Shown in pieces: positions 26,759 to 36,487 of a stretch of DNA of 64,000 nt. Below the pieces are notes generated by a model, which worked only from the letters and a program-made list of their open reading frames with translations, was not told where the DNA came from and made no database searches. Every line of letters begins with the position of its first letter. The stretch's first letter is position 1. This DNA comes from Candidatus Epulonipiscium sp. (GTDB lineage Bacteria > Bacillota_A > Clostridia > Lachnospirales > Cellulosilyticaceae). The DNA lies in contig DUUM01000179.1 of NCBI GenBank assembly GCA_012841565.1, positions 89,801-153,800 of the forward strand. Reading direction: 5' to 3'. A program made the position numbers and the translations under genes.

Positions 26759-27811
26759 TTAGTATTTTCTTTGTCTTACGACTTCATACATAAGCAGGGA
26801 TGCCGCTACTGATGCGTTGAGTGAGTTAATCTGACCATTCATAGGCATAGATACAACGTAGTCACAGTTTTCTTTAACAAGCCTTGAAACACCTTCGCCT
26901 TCATTACCGATAATTAAAGCCATAGGACCTTTAAGGTCAGTTTCGTACATAGAAGCTCCGTCCATATCGGCACATGCAACCCAAACACCTTGGCTTTTTA
27001 ACTCTTCTATAGTTCTTACAATATTAGTTACTTTAGCAACTGGTGTATATTCAATTGCGCCTGCTGATACTTTCCCTACAACTGAGGTAAGTCCTACTGA
27101 TCTTCGCTTTGGAATAATAACACCATGAGCACCTGCTGCGTTAGCTGTACGAATAACAGCGCCTAAGTTATGTGGATCTTGTATGTTTTCCATTATAACA
27201 ATAAACGGATCTTCTCCTTTAGCCGCAGCTGCCGCTAATATATCCTCAACTCTTACATATTCATGAGCAGATGCAAATGCAATAACACCTTGGTGTTTAC
27301 CCGATCCTGCCATTGCGTCTAATCTGATTTTTTCTGTCTCTTGCATAACGATTCCTTTATCTTTCGCTTCTGCAATAATCTTTCTGATAGAGCCTTCACT
27401 GCTTCCTGTTTGAACAAAAAGCTTATCGATGGTTCTATCTGCGTTAAGGGCCTCTAAGACTGCGTTTCTTCCTACAATCATAAGCTCATTACTCACTGTT
27501 TCTACTTCTTCTTCTGGCCTGGTATCGTATCTTTTGTCAAATCTTTTTTCTCTTCTAAACTCATCTCTAGTGGGTCTTTGACCGGGTTCTCTATCCTTTT
27601 TAAATTCTTCTCTTGCTGGTCTTGAACCTGAGTTTCTATCCTTTTTAGCTTCTTCTCTTGCTGGTTTTGGTCCTGCATTTCTATCTTTCTTGAAATGTTC
27701 GCTTCTTGGCCTTGCAGCTGCATCTTTACCCTCTTCAGTTTTAGGTCCTCTAAATCCTTGTAATCCTTTTTTCCCTTTTGGTGCTCTTGATCTTGATGTT
27801 CTTTGTGCCAT
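26759..27811 (-). CDS. rlmB: 23S rRNA 2'-O-ribose methyltransferase RlmB (TrmH family) with basic N-terminal extension
   Basis: Residues about 108-350 are a SPOUT methyltransferase: NELMIVGRNAVLEAL, NIQDPHNLGAVIRTANAAG, ALIIGNEGEGVS and SMPMNGQINSLNASVAA, the RlmB signatures for G2251 methylation. RlmB is normally about 245 residues; here a 105-residue extension precedes it, almost free of hydrophobics and holding three 15-residue repeats (residues 40-84). This disordered Arg/Lys/Glu tail probably binds RNA. ATG has AAGGAG. It is cotranscribed with the DEAD helicase downstream. Confidence 0.93.
   Translation of the reverse strand: MAQRTSRSRAPKGKKGLQGFRGPKTEEGKDAAARPRSEHFKKDRNAGPKPAREEAKKDRNSGSRPAREEFKKDREPGQRPTRDEFRREKRFDKRYDTRPEEEVETVSNELMIVGRNAVLEALNADRTIDKLFVQTGSSEGSIRKIIAEAKDKGIVMQETEKIRLDAMAGSGKHQGVIAFASAHEYVRVEDILAAAAAKGEDPFIVIMENIQDPHNLGAVIRTANAAGAHGVIIPKRRSVGLTSVVGKVSAGAIEYTPVAKVTNIVRTIEELKSQGVWVACADMDGASMYETDLKGPMALIIGNEGEGVSRLVKENCDYVVSMPMNGQINSLNASVAASLLMYEVVRQRKY
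27560..27694 (-). repeat. Three in-frame 45-base repeats in rlmB
   Basis: The units encode FKKDRNAGPKPAREE, AKKDRNSGSRPAREE and FKKDREPGQRPTRDE. Being a multiple of three, unit gain or loss would not shift the frame, so copy number may vary between strains. Confidence 0.8.
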
Positions 27812-27832
27812 AATAACAAACTCCTTTGCGGA

Positions 27833-29410
27833 TTAAATCTTCCGCTTTCTCATATGTGTAATATCTTCTTTACTTATACCGCCACTCATGACAAGAACAA
27901 TGGCATACACAACGACTCCAACCAGTACCGATCCTAGTGTCATAATTGCATTATTCCTGTTAGATGTCATATCTAGTACGCCACTGAGTATCTTTGATAC
28001 CCCGTAGGCTGCCCCACCCATAACAAGAGATGCTATTAGTGGTTTTATAACAACAAACATAACATTTAATTTAAATCCTGTATCACGTCTTACAAACCAA
28101 TAATTTATAAGGGTATAGGTCCCATACCCAGCAATTGATGCTATGGCGGCGCCTATTACGCCTAAAGAAGTTGCAACAAGGATGTAGTTACCAATTGCTT
28201 TAACCATAGTAGCGCCTATAATCGCATAAATCGGCGCCCATACATTCCCCATTCCCTGAAGGATTCCGGTTAAAGCTTGTCCTAGCATAGCAAATGCAAT
28301 ACTAAAAGCCGCAACTGCCAATACCGTTCCACCCTCTGGGTATGTTGGATAAATCAATGCCATAATAGGGTTTGCCAAAACCGCTAGTCCTATACTAGCG
28401 GGAAATGAAATTAAAAGTGCAATCCGTGTTCCAAGCTCTATTTTATCATGTAGTTCTTTTTGATCATTTCTAGCCATTGCTTCTGAGATACTTGGTACAA
28501 GCCCAATGATTAGGGCCAAGCCAAATGCAAATGGAAAGTTAATAAATGTAGCTCCTTTGGCCAGTTGGCCATATAACCCTGTGGCTACAGATGCACTAAT
28601 GCCATAGTCTCTTAGACGCATAACCACAAGACCGGAGTCAATCAGAGCTATAATAGAATTGATTGCTGTTCCAATTGATATAGGAATGGCTATCCACAAA
28701 ACTGTTTTAGCCGTTTCTTTAAAAGGAAGTATAGCACTAATTTTTTTACTTTTATTAACCTCAATCATAATCCCCTTACGCCTTCTTACATACATACCTG
28801 TTAAAACAAGAGATCCTAATATACCACCAGCAACTGCTCCAAAAGAAGCACCTCCTGCTGCCTTTGCAACATCTGGCATGAAAAACACTGCTAGAGCAAG
28901 CCCTATAAAGACCCTACCTGCATTTTCAAGAACCTGGGATATAGCCGTTGGAAGCATATCTTGCATACCTTGAAAATAGCCTCTATAGACGCCCATTATA
29001 CAAACAAATACTGGGCTAAGCCCTAAGCCCCATAAGGAATAAATTGCTTGTTCTTCCCAGTTTAAAACTTTAACAAGCCAAGGTGCTCCAAGCATAACAA
29101 TAGCTGACATGACCGTTCCTACAATAAGCATCAGTTTAAAGGCATGAGTGAAAATCTGATGGGCCTCAGCATCTTTACCGTGAACTCTCTTTTCTGCAAC
29201 TAATTTTGCTATAGTTGATGGAATTCCAACAATAGCAACAGCGCTAAAAAGTGTGTATATTGGGTATGCCAGTCCATAGTATCCAATACCCTCATCTCCG
29301 ATTAAAGCTGTTAATGGAACTCTAAAAAATGCACTTAATATTTTAGCTAAAAAACCTGCTAAGGATAAAATAAGAGCACCTTTTACAAATTTTTGTGTTT
29401 GATTTGACAT
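27833..29410 (-). CDS. SpoVB/YtgP-type polysaccharide or lipid II flippase (MOP superfamily)
   Basis: The 525-residue protein has about 14 hydrophobic helices and begins KFVKGALILSLAGFLAKILSAFFRVPL, the N-terminal signature of SpoVB/YtgP proteins. GYYGLAYPIYTLFSAVAIVGIP and RGYFQGMQDMLPTAISQ are family hallmarks. These proteins flip lipid-linked cell-wall or spore-cortex precursors across the membrane. Whether it serves vegetative growth or sporulation is unclear. It lies between thyX and rlmB, 14 bases after thyX. Confidence 0.88.
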   Translation of the reverse strand: MSNQTQKFVKGALILSLAGFLAKILSAFFRVPLTALIGDEGIGYYGLAYPIYTLFSAVAIVGIPSTIAKLVAEKRVHGKDAEAHQIFTHAFKLMLIVGTVMSAIVMLGAPWLVKVLNWEEQAIYSLWGLGLSPVFVCIMGVYRGYFQGMQDMLPTAISQVLENAGRVFIGLALAVFFMPDVAKAAGGASFGAVAGGILGSLVLTGMYVRRRKGIMIEVNKSKKISAILPFKETAKTVLWIAIPISIGTAINSIIALIDSGLVVMRLRDYGISASVATGLYGQLAKGATFINFPFAFGLALIIGLVPSISEAMARNDQKELHDKIELGTRIALLISFPASIGLAVLANPIMALIYPTYPEGGTVLAVAAFSIAFAMLGQALTGILQGMGNVWAPIYAIIGATMVKAIGNYILVATSLGVIGAAIASIAGYGTYTLINYWFVRRDTGFKLNVMFVVIKPLIASLVMGGAAYGVSKILSGVLDMTSNRNNAIMTLGSVLVGVVVYAIVLVMSGGISKEDITHMRKRKI

Positions 29411-29424
29411 ATTACTCGTTCCTC

Positions 29425-30198
29425 CTAATGCCCTTGGTATAGGTCACGCATTTCCATGGTCCTGCCACAGCTCATTTTACCCTCTTTGCACTTTCCTTTA
29501 ACACAGGAAGGTCCACAGTTCCGAAATACAAGAGGGGCTACTTCTTTAACGCACTCTAACATTTGATTGGCTAACGCCCTGATTTCCCACTGTGCCCTTG
29601 TACAGCATCTTAGGGTAAAAAAATTAAATAAAGCCCTTGCGTTCATTGTCACCACAATCTTAGTTTCACAGGCATTTGGAAGTACAAACCTGGCATCTTC
29701 TATAGCCATTTTGGTTGCATTTCGCTTTGCCTTTTTTTCATCTTGGCCTTCTTCTTGTAATTTTTCTATATGTTGTTTTATTAAGATAGTTACAATGTCG
29801 TCATATCTTTCTTGATCTTCTTCCATGGCTTTTATAAATATTACTTTTGCCTCTGGATTGTTTTCGATACTAGGTGGTATAACATACTCGAACTGGCCTT
29901 CTGTTACATATCTTTGGCTTTTTTGCGAGTAACTGGCTCCAATCCGGTGCCTAACTAGCTGATGAGTCAAGGTTCTGGAAACGCCTTCAATTCCAAATGT
30001 AAAGCTAACATGTTCAAAGGGTGATTCATGACCAACGGATCCTAACATTTCTACAAAAGAATCTATTTTATCCTTTGTTAGATTCTTTAGGAGGCCTTCT
30101 ATATCACCAGGTGAGTAGCATAACCTTGCCGCAGCTGCTATATATTTTTCCGGCTCTGGGGTGTGGGTTAATAATGTTACTTTACAGTTTGTTTTCAT
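29425..30198 (-). CDS. thyX: FAD-dependent thymidylate synthase ThyX
   Basis: The 257-residue protein has the ThyX motif [14 protein letters not shown] (RHRxxSxxxxSxR pattern) plus [14 protein letters not shown]. It makes dTMP from dUMP with methylenetetrahydrofolate, FAD and NADPH. The C-terminus is Cys-rich ([17 protein letters not shown]), which may bind metal. Its ATG overlaps the mrnC stop by four bases, so translation is coupled. Confidence 0.94.
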   Translation of the reverse strand: MKTNCKVTLLTHTPEPEKYIAAAARLCYSPGDIEGLLKNLTKDKIDSFVEMLGSVGHESPFEHVSFTFGIEGVSRTLTHQLVRHRIGASYSQKSQRYVTEGQFEYVIPPSIENNPEAKVIFIKAMEEDQERYDDIVTILIKQHIEKLQEEGQDEKKAKRNATKMAIEDARFVLPNACETKIVVTMNARALFNFFTLRCCTRAQWEIRALANQMLECVKEVAPLVFRNCGPSCVKGKCKEGKMSCGRTMEMRDLYQGH

Positions 30199-30632
30199 AT
30201 CTTTTCCTCTTCTAGCTTTTCAAGTCCATACTTCATGATTTCTAAAATACGCTCTATATCTTGATCTAAATAGAGATATCCTATTAAAGCTTCCACTCCT
30301 GTAGCATGCCTATAGGTCAGTATATCTGTGTTTTTAGCTGAAGAACTGCTTTTTGCATTGCGTCCTCTTTTAAAGATATCTTCTTCTGCCTCAGTCAGTA
30401 TTTCTTTGATATGATTGTAAAACTGTGCTTGTCCTTTTGCTTGTACGAATTCTTTGGTTGTTTGGTGGTACTGGTTAACCCTAGCATTACCCATGCCAAT
30501 TACAACAGTTCTAATCATGACTTCATATACTGCATCCCCTATGTATGCAAGAGCAAGAGGAGAATACTCTCTTGCATTATGCGTTTTACCTAAGTTTGCT
30601 TGGGCTAGTAATTCTTTTGTTTTATCGATCAT
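30195..30632 (-). CDS. mrnC: Mini-ribonuclease III (23S rRNA maturation)
   Basis: The 145-residue protein is an RNase III catalytic domain without the double-stranded-RNA-binding domain. [18 protein letters not shown] holds the first acidic cluster, and [12 protein letters not shown] the second with catalytic Glu. It trims 23S rRNA ends. It follows cysS by 14 bases, the standard Firmicutes order cysS-mrnC. Confidence 0.93.
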   Translation of the reverse strand: MIDKTKELLAQANLGKTHNAREYSPLALAYIGDAVYEVMIRTVVIGMGNARVNQYHQTTKEFVQAKGQAQFYNHIKEILTEAEEDIFKRGRNAKSSSSAKNTDILTYRHATGVEALIGYLYLDQDIERILEIMKYGLEKLEEEKI

Positions 30633-30646
30633 ATCTATCTCCTTAA

Positions 30647-32065
30647 TTATAAACGTTTCCAGCGTACACCTTGTCTTGTATCTTCAATACTAATACCTTT
30701 TTCTAAAAGCTCATCTCTAACAGCATCTGCCAAAGCAAAATCTTTTTCTTTTTTTGCTTCTGTACGCTTTTGGATTAAGGTTTCTATTTCATCCTCACTT
30801 AAACCTTGGTCATTCTGTCGTTTAGGAGCATCATAAAATATTCCAAGTATATCACATATTCTTATAAATTCATTATATACCTTTTGAGTAAATTCAACTG
30901 ATGAATGGTCTTTAACCGTCATATTAATCCACTTTACCATCTCAAAAATACTACTGATTGCATCCGCTGTATTAAAGTCATCTTCCATAGCTTCATGAAA
31001 TTTCGTCTCAAAATGTGGTAATTGACCCAACATATCTGCTTCTTCACGTGTTATTTCTTTTTCTTTGTTATTGGCTACGTAAAACCCTAAGTTAATTTTA
31101 CAATTTTGAAGACGCTCTAAACTGCTTTTTGCTGACTCCATAAGCTCTTCACTAAAACTAACTGGGCTTCTATAGTGGGCATTTAACATAAAGAAACGTA
31201 CGACTTCATAGCCAAACTTTTCAGCTACTTCTCGGAGGGTAAAAAAGTTCCCAAGTGACTTTGACATTTTTCTATTATCCATATTTAAAAAACTGTTATG
31301 AATCCAGTATTTTGCAAAAAGTTTTCCAGAAGCTGCTTCACTTTGAGCAATTTCGTTTTCATGGTGTGGGAAAACGAGGTCCTCCCCCCCAGCGTGAATA
31401 TCAATCGTATCTCCTAAATACTTTTTACTCATGGCTGAGCACTCAATGTGCCATCCTGGGCGACCATCCCCCCATGGGCTTTCCCATGCTGGTTCCCCTT
31501 CTTTTTTAGGCTTCCAAAGAATAAAGTCCATAGGATTTTTCTTTTCTTCATCGACTGCTATACGAGAGCCTAATTCTAATTCATCTAAAACCTTCTTAGA
31601 CAGTTTCCCGTAATTTTCCCAGTTCCCTGCATCAAAATAAACCGTACCATCAACTTCATAGGCATGTCCTTTACTCACTAGCTCCCCTATTAATTCAATA
31701 ATAGAATCCATCTCCTCGGTAACCCTTGGGTGAGCTGTTGCACGCTTAACATTAAGACCATCTGCATCTTTCAATGTCTCTGCAATATAGTACTCTACAA
31801 CCTCATTAGCCGTTTGGCCCGTTTCATTTGCATATTTAATGATTTTATCATCTACATCTGTAAAGTTTTGAATATAAGTAACATCATATCCCCTATACTC
31901 TAAATAACGGCGCACTGCATCAAAAGCAATGTAAGGTCTTGCGTTTCCTATATGAATATAATTGTAGACCGTAGGCCCACAAACATACATTTTTATCTTG
32001 CCAGGTTCAACCGGTATAAGTTCTTCTTTTTGTCTTGTTAATGTATTATAAAGCCTAATACTCAT
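30647..32065 (-). CDS. cysS: Cysteinyl-tRNA synthetase
   Basis: About 472 residues with zinc Cys in CGPTVYNYIHIGNARP (HIGH-type motif HIGN), GWHIECSAM, HHENEIAQSEA and KMSKSLGN. It charges tRNA-Cys. The ATG at 32065 is preferred over a GTG at 32077 because GTGAGGA precedes it at proper spacing. It follows cysE by 27 bases, linking cysteine synthesis with tRNA charging. Confidence 0.96.
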   Translation of the reverse strand: MSIRLYNTLTRQKEELIPVEPGKIKMYVCGPTVYNYIHIGNARPYIAFDAVRRYLEYRGYDVTYIQNFTDVDDKIIKYANETGQTANEVVEYYIAETLKDADGLNVKRATAHPRVTEEMDSIIELIGELVSKGHAYEVDGTVYFDAGNWENYGKLSKKVLDELELGSRIAVDEEKKNPMDFILWKPKKEGEPAWESPWGDGRPGWHIECSAMSKKYLGDTIDIHAGGEDLVFPHHENEIAQSEAASGKLFAKYWIHNSFLNMDNRKMSKSLGNFFTLREVAEKFGYEVVRFFMLNAHYRSPVSFSEELMESAKSSLERLQNCKINLGFYVANNKEKEITREEADMLGQLPHFETKFHEAMEDDFNTADAISSIFEMVKWINMTVKDHSSVEFTQKVYNEFIRICDILGIFYDAPKRQNDQGLSEDEIETLIQKRTEAKKEKDFALADAVRDELLEKGISIEDTRQGVRWKRL

Positions 32066-32092
32066 ATTCTTCCTCACCTTCTACTTGTTTAG

Positions 32093-32833
32093 TTACTCCT
32101 CTGGATATGTTTCATATAAAATACAATTACCTCTTATTTTACAATCCCCTTGGTCACAATCGCATGATATTGTACCACTATCTCCTACTTGCTGTATATC
32201 CCCGTGTAAATGATTGACTTTCTTATTTAACTCATTCACCATACGCGTCAGTTTACAAATCTCCATTTGAACTGGATCTGGCAGTATTACTTGATCTAGT
32301 GTGTCACAAGGATCTACTCGTTTTCCTTTATGCCTAACTATTTTGCCTGGAATACCTACGATAGTCGCATCTGCCGGAACTTCTTGAAGCACTACTGCGC
32401 CTGCTGCTACACGGGCATTATCTCCTACTTTAAAAGGGCCTAGGACCTTGGCTCCTGCACTGATCATCACATTATTACCAATGGTGGGGTGCCGTTTACC
32501 TTCTTGCTTTCCTGTCCCACCTAGCGTCACACCATGATAAATAGTTACATCATTGCCTATTTCACATGTTTCGCCAATGACAACCCCCATACCATGATCA
32601 ATAAACAATCTTTTTCCTATTGTGGCTCCCGGATGGATTTCTATTCCCGTAAGTCCCCTAGAAATTTGGGAAATAAGTCTGGCTACAAAAAAACATCTCA
32701 TTTTGTATAATTTATGTGCTAGCCTATGAAATAATATGGCATATAGACTTGGATATAAAAATGCTTCTGCCGAGCTTTTAATTGAAGGGTCCCTTTGTTT
32801 TATTGCCTTAATCTCTTCTGATAGCCGCCCCAT
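32093..32833 (-). CDS. cysE: Serine O-acetyltransferase with cysteine-rich C-terminus
   Basis: The 246-residue protein has an N-terminal helical domain and hexapeptide left-handed beta-helix (GIEIHPGATIG, FIDHGMGVVIGE, GVTLGGTGK, HPTIGNNVMISAGA). It makes O-acetylserine for cysteine synthesis. After the helix, residues 219-246 carry four Cys (224, 226, 231, 237), not usual for CysE, which may sense redox or metal. AAGGGGG precedes the ATG. Confidence 0.93.
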   Translation of the reverse strand: MGRLSEEIKAIKQRDPSIKSSAEAFLYPSLYAILFHRLAHKLYKMRCFFVARLISQISRGLTGIEIHPGATIGKRLFIDHGMGVVIGETCEIGNDVTIYHGVTLGGTGKQEGKRHPTIGNNVMISAGAKVLGPFKVGDNARVAAGAVVLQEVPADATIVGIPGKIVRHKGKRVDPCDTLDQVILPDPVQMEICKLTRMVNELNKKVNHLHGDIQQVGDSGTISCDCDQGDCKIRGNCILYETYPEE

Positions 32834-32850
32834 ATTATCCCCCTTAACAC

Positions 32851-32882
32851 AAACTTCGCCTCCTAATACAGAGACGAAGTTT
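32851..32882. other. Hairpin between gltX and cysE
   Basis: AAACTTCG and CGAAGTTT form an 8-bp stem, extended by CTC/GAG beyond one mismatch, loop of eight. There is no T-run, so it may be an RNA processing or stability element instead of a terminator. Confidence 0.45.
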
Positions 32883-32890
32883 ATGGTTTA

Positions 32891-34342
32891 TTAAATAAAT
32901 GTATTTATACGCTTAACCATTCCTTCTTTGCCTAAAATCTGAATAATATCTGGCATTTCAGGTCCATGGCATTGGCCTGTGAGTGCCACACGGACTGTCA
33001 TAAATAAATTTTTACCTTTAATACCTGTATCTTTTTGAACTTCCTTAAATACAGCTTTTGCAAACTCTAAATCGATATGGTCTGCAGCCATAACCTTTTC
33101 TTTAAAGGATTCAAGCACTACCTTAACATGCTCTAGTGCTAACACCTGACGTGCTTCATCGTTTTCTAGTTCAATGGTCTCACTAAAGAAAATACCAACA
33201 TGCTCTGTAATTTGAGCAAGGTACTCTAGGTTCCCTCTTGTTGCTGATACCACCATCTTAATCCAATCATAACGCTCTTCTACATCTTTATCTGTCACAA
33301 GACCTGCTTCCAATAGGTATGGTATACATAGCTTTGTAATATAATCTAAATCACTAGCTCTAATATACTGGCCATTAATCCAGTTAAGTTTTTTAACATC
33401 AAATACAGCTGGATTTTTACTCACACGATCAAGGGTAAATATTTCCTCTAACTCTTGAAGTGTAAACATTTCTTCTTCACCCTCTGGTGACCACCCTAAA
33501 AGGGCTAAGAAGTTAATAATTGCTTCGGGTAAGTATCCTTTATTTCTATATTGATCTACATGAGTAGAACCATGACGTTTACTCATTTTACTTCTGTCTT
33601 CTCCTAAAATTAAAGATACATGGGCAAATTTGGGTGGTTCCCATCCGAATGCTTGGTATATTAAAACTTGTCTTGGCGTATTTGATAAATGCTCTTCACC
33701 ACGGATGACAGTTGTAATCTCCATTAAGTGATCATCTATACTAACGGCAAAATTATAAACTGGCGTTCCATTTGCCTTGGCAATAATATAATCGCCTACA
33801 CCGTTACTATCAAACACAACTTCTCCTCGCACTTTATCATGGATCACAATATCCATATCTGCTGGCACCCTAAAGCGAATGGTTGGCACTCTTCCTTCAG
33901 CCTCATAAGCTTCAATTTGCTCTTTACTTAAATCCCTACATTTACCCACATAGCGTGGCATTTCTCCGTTTGCACGCTGAGTCTCACGCTCTGCTTCAGT
34001 TTCCTCAGCTGTGCAGTAACACTTATATGCTTTACCACTTTCAAGTAAGGCGCCTAGGTACTCCTTATATATTTCAGGCCTCTCAGTGCAACGATATGGG
34101 CCATGATCTCCGCCCACTTCAATTCCTTCGTTCCAGTTGATTCCAAGCCAACGTAAATCTTCAATAATAACAGCTTCAGATTCTTTTGTACTTCTTCCTT
34201 CATCTGTATCTTCTATACGAAGTAAGAATGTCCCACCCTTGTTTTTTGCTTCTAAATAATTAAATAGTGCCGTTCTAGCACCACCAATATGCAAATGTCC
34301 AGTTGGACTTGGTGCAAACCTTACCTTTTCCAGTTTATTCAT
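32891..34342 (-). CDS. gltX: Glutamyl-tRNA synthetase
   Basis: The 483-residue protein has FAPSPTGHLHIGGARTAL (HIGH), CYCTAEE, FDSNGVGDYIIAKANG and KMSKRHGS. It charges tRNA-Glu, and in most Clostridia also tRNA-Gln before amidation; which applies here cannot be told. Start has AGGAGG. Followed by cysE and cysS, the known Firmicutes gltX-cysE-cysS order. Confidence 0.96.
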   Translation of the reverse strand: MNKLEKVRFAPSPTGHLHIGGARTALFNYLEAKNKGGTFLLRIEDTDEGRSTKESEAVIIEDLRWLGINWNEGIEVGGDHGPYRCTERPEIYKEYLGALLESGKAYKCYCTAEETEAERETQRANGEMPRYVGKCRDLSKEQIEAYEAEGRVPTIRFRVPADMDIVIHDKVRGEVVFDSNGVGDYIIAKANGTPVYNFAVSIDDHLMEITTVIRGEEHLSNTPRQVLIYQAFGWEPPKFAHVSLILGEDRSKMSKRHGSTHVDQYRNKGYLPEAIINFLALLGWSPEGEEEMFTLQELEEIFTLDRVSKNPAVFDVKKLNWINGQYIRASDLDYITKLCIPYLLEAGLVTDKDVEERYDWIKMVVSATRGNLEYLAQITEHVGIFFSETIELENDEARQVLALEHVKVVLESFKEKVMAADHIDLEFAKAVFKEVQKDTGIKGKNLFMTVRVALTGQCHGPEMPDIIQILGKEGMVKRINTFI

Positions 34343-34413
34343 TCAAATTTCCTCCTAATAAGCTAACTGTATCTATTACATTAACTGCTTATTTCATTAT
34401 AATATATGGCTAT

Positions 34414-35691
34414 CTATTGTGCAACTAAAAACATATTTCTAAGGACTATCCAGTTTTGAGGTGCCGATAATCCTAAAACCCAATAACTAACGCCTCTTAG
34501 GCTATATTGATCCACTAGGTTGTATTTTGCTCTAAAGCTTCTTGCATCTTCAAACCAAACCACATGCCGATCTCCTGCTGGTGAAAAGTAATAAAAATAA
34601 GGGACCTGTGCTAAAACGTCAAACTCTATGCTAGAACCATACTGAGCTGCTAATTGCAAAGCACTGGTATAATCGACCAATTTTGCCATATCACCATTCT
34701 TAAATGGTAACTTCCAATCAAACCCATAAAAAGGCACACCCATTAAAATTTTATTTCGTGGGATAACAGAAACGGCATAATCTAATACCTTTATCATTTC
34801 ATTAACGGGTGCCACTGCCATAGGTGGACAAGCACCACATCCCCAGTCATAGGTCATAACAATGACAAAATCCAGTATTTCCCCTTGGGCTTTATAATCA
34901 TGAGCTCCCCACCACTTCCCCGTGGTCATGTCATATGTCTTAGGAACAAGGGCCGTAGAAACCGGGTAGCCATACGGATGAAAAAAATCAACGGCATTTT
35001 GCAGGAATTCATTATATAACTGGCGGTCTTCTGGAAATAGCATTTCAAAGTTAATATTAAGCCCCATATACCCTTTTGTCTGCATAACTGTTAGGACATT
35101 ATTAAACAATGTATCTTGAATTTCTGGGCTTGATATAATAATTCTTGCCCTTTCTGGGTCAAACCCTGGGCCTCCTGCATTACTAATGCTCATTAACATC
35201 TTGATTCCCATTTGGGTGCTTGCTGCTACAACTGCATTGTCATCAAACTCTCGTAAAGTTCCATCTTCATTTACAATATAATTAGATGGCGTTATATACG
35301 TTAAGTCCATGCCAACTTGATTAACGATTTCTGTATCTATCTCAGGTGTCTCCGGTACAATATAGCCATTAACCTCGATGGTTCCTAAGTTTTCATCTTG
35401 CCCATTAATAACGAGCATCATTCCAACTGATAACTGATTCGAATTACTTAAATTATTATCTCTTACTATATTGATGGGTGATCTATTGAATTTTTTGCTA
35501 ATGCTTGTTATTGTGTCTCCCTCTTGGACCGTGTATTCTAATCTTTCTAGATCAAAAATCAGCGCTTGCCCTTCAATTAAATAAGGGTTTTCTACTAGCC
35601 CATTTTCCCTAACAACTTGTTCTATGTTTAAATTATAGGTTTTGGCAAGATCATATAAGGAATCTCCTTTTTGCACTGTATAAATAATCAT
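34414..35691 (-). CDS. LysM-GH18 spore-type peptidoglycan hydrolase (SleL/YaaH-like)
   Basis: The 425-residue protein has two LysM domains (residues 3-46 and 51-96, each with TVQ.GD) and a GH18 barrel (about 105-425) with LMSISNAGGPG, IVMTYDWGCGACPP, ILMGVPFYGFDW and VSYWVLGL. Such proteins sit in spore coats and cut cortex fragments during germination. The catalytic motif reads GLNINFE: Glu216 is kept, but the usual Asp two residues before it is Asn214. No signal peptide, which fits mother-cell expression. AAGAAGG precedes the ATG. Confidence 0.88.
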   Translation of the reverse strand: MIIYTVQKGDSLYDLAKTYNLNIEQVVRENGLVENPYLIEGQALIFDLERLEYTVQEGDTITSISKKFNRSPINIVRDNNLSNSNQLSVGMMLVINGQDENLGTIEVNGYIVPETPEIDTEIVNQVGMDLTYITPSNYIVNEDGTLREFDDNAVVAASTQMGIKMLMSISNAGGPGFDPERARIIISSPEIQDTLFNNVLTVMQTKGYMGLNINFEMLFPEDRQLYNEFLQNAVDFFHPYGYPVSTALVPKTYDMTTGKWWGAHDYKAQGEILDFVIVMTYDWGCGACPPMAVAPVNEMIKVLDYAVSVIPRNKILMGVPFYGFDWKLPFKNGDMAKLVDYTSALQLAAQYGSSIEFDVLAQVPYFYYFSPAGDRHVVWFEDARSFRAKYNLVDQYSLRGVSYWVLGLSAPQNWIVLRNMFLVAQ

Positions 35692-35754
35692 ATAAACACC
35701 TTCTTTACTTTAATTACTATATTTATATGAAGTAAAGAGTGACTATATGATATT

Positions 35755-36228
35755 TCATATTTTTTTAACAAGCGCAATGGCTTGAGAAGATATTCCTTCC
35801 CCACTACCTGTAAAACCAAGACCTTCTTCTGTTGTTGCTTTTATATTAATCTGGCTCATATCTATTTTTAATATAGCTGCTATCTTTTCTCTCATTTTAT
35901 TTATATAAGGACTCATTTTAGGCTTTTGAGCGATAATCGTTGAATCAATATTGCCAACTTCATAACCCGCCCTCTCTAAAATCTTACCCACATGCCCTAA
36001 AAGCTTTAAACTTGATACATCTTTATATCGTGGGTCTGTATCTGGAAAGTGTTTACCTATATCTCCTTCGCCTATTGCTCCTAGGATGGCGTCCATAATC
36101 GCATGGGTTAGGACATCCGCATCAGAATGTCCTAGCAGACCTTTTTCATAAGGTATCGTGACCCCCCCCACAATTAAATCTCTGCCCTGTACCAATTTGT
36201 GAACATCATAACTTATTCCAACTCTCAT
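35755..36228 (-). CDS. ispF: 2-C-methyl-D-erythritol 2,4-cyclodiphosphate synthase
   Basis: The 157-residue protein has the metal site in [11 protein letters not shown] (D.H), [21 protein letters not shown] and [10 protein letters not shown], the IspF signatures. It closes CDP-ME-2-phosphate to MEcPP in the non-mevalonate isoprenoid pathway. ATG 36228 has AAGGAGG eight bases upstream, whereas the longer frame start at 36273 has none. The tRNA cluster lies just upstream in the same direction. Confidence 0.95.
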   Translation of the reverse strand: MRVGISYDVHKLVQGRDLIVGGVTIPYEKGLLGHSDADVLTHAIMDAILGAIGEGDIGKHFPDTDPRYKDVSSLKLLGHVGKILERAGYEVGNIDSTIIAQKPKMSPYINKMREKIAAILKIDMSQINIKATTEEGLGFTGSGEGISSQAIALVKKI

Positions 36229-36305
36229 GTTAAAAACCTCCTTTTTTCTTATTATACACAAACAGCCCTCCACATATGTGAAGGGCTGTAGCTAGTTTAA
36301 TATTA

Positions 36306-36378
36306 TGGTCGCTATAGGGATCGAACCTATGACCCCCTGCTTGTAAGGCAGGTGCTCTCCCAGCTGAGCTAAGCGACC
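36306..36378 (-). tRNA. tRNA-Val (TAC)
   Basis: Acceptor GGTCGCT pairs with AGCGACC, discriminator A. Anticodon arm CTGCC-TTACAA-GCAG reads TAC, and GGTTCGATCCC forms the T arm. CCA is not encoded. Last of four tRNAs in transcription order. Confidence 0.96.
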
Positions 36379-36398
36379 AAAATATTGCAAAAAACAAA

Positions 36399-36472
36399 CG
36401 ACCTGGAAGGGACTCGAACCCTCGACCTCCGCCGTGACAGGGCGGCGTGCTAACCAACTGTACCACCAGGCC
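36399..36472 (-). tRNA. tRNA-Asp (GTC)
   Basis: Acceptor GGCCTGG pairs with CCAGGTC (one G-U), discriminator G. Anticodon loop CTGTCAC reads GTC. GGTTCGAGTCC T arm. CCA is not encoded. Confidence 0.96.
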
Positions 36473-36487
36473 TTATTGTATTGCAAA

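Noticed and set aside
27560..27694. Possible CRISPR-like repeats
   Set aside because: Units are contiguous, in frame and coding, with no spacers.
27502..27819. Open minus-strand frame of 105 codons overlapping the start of rlmB
   Set aside because: It is the +1 frame of the repetitive Arg/Lys-rich tail; the rlmB frame continues into a clear methyltransferase.
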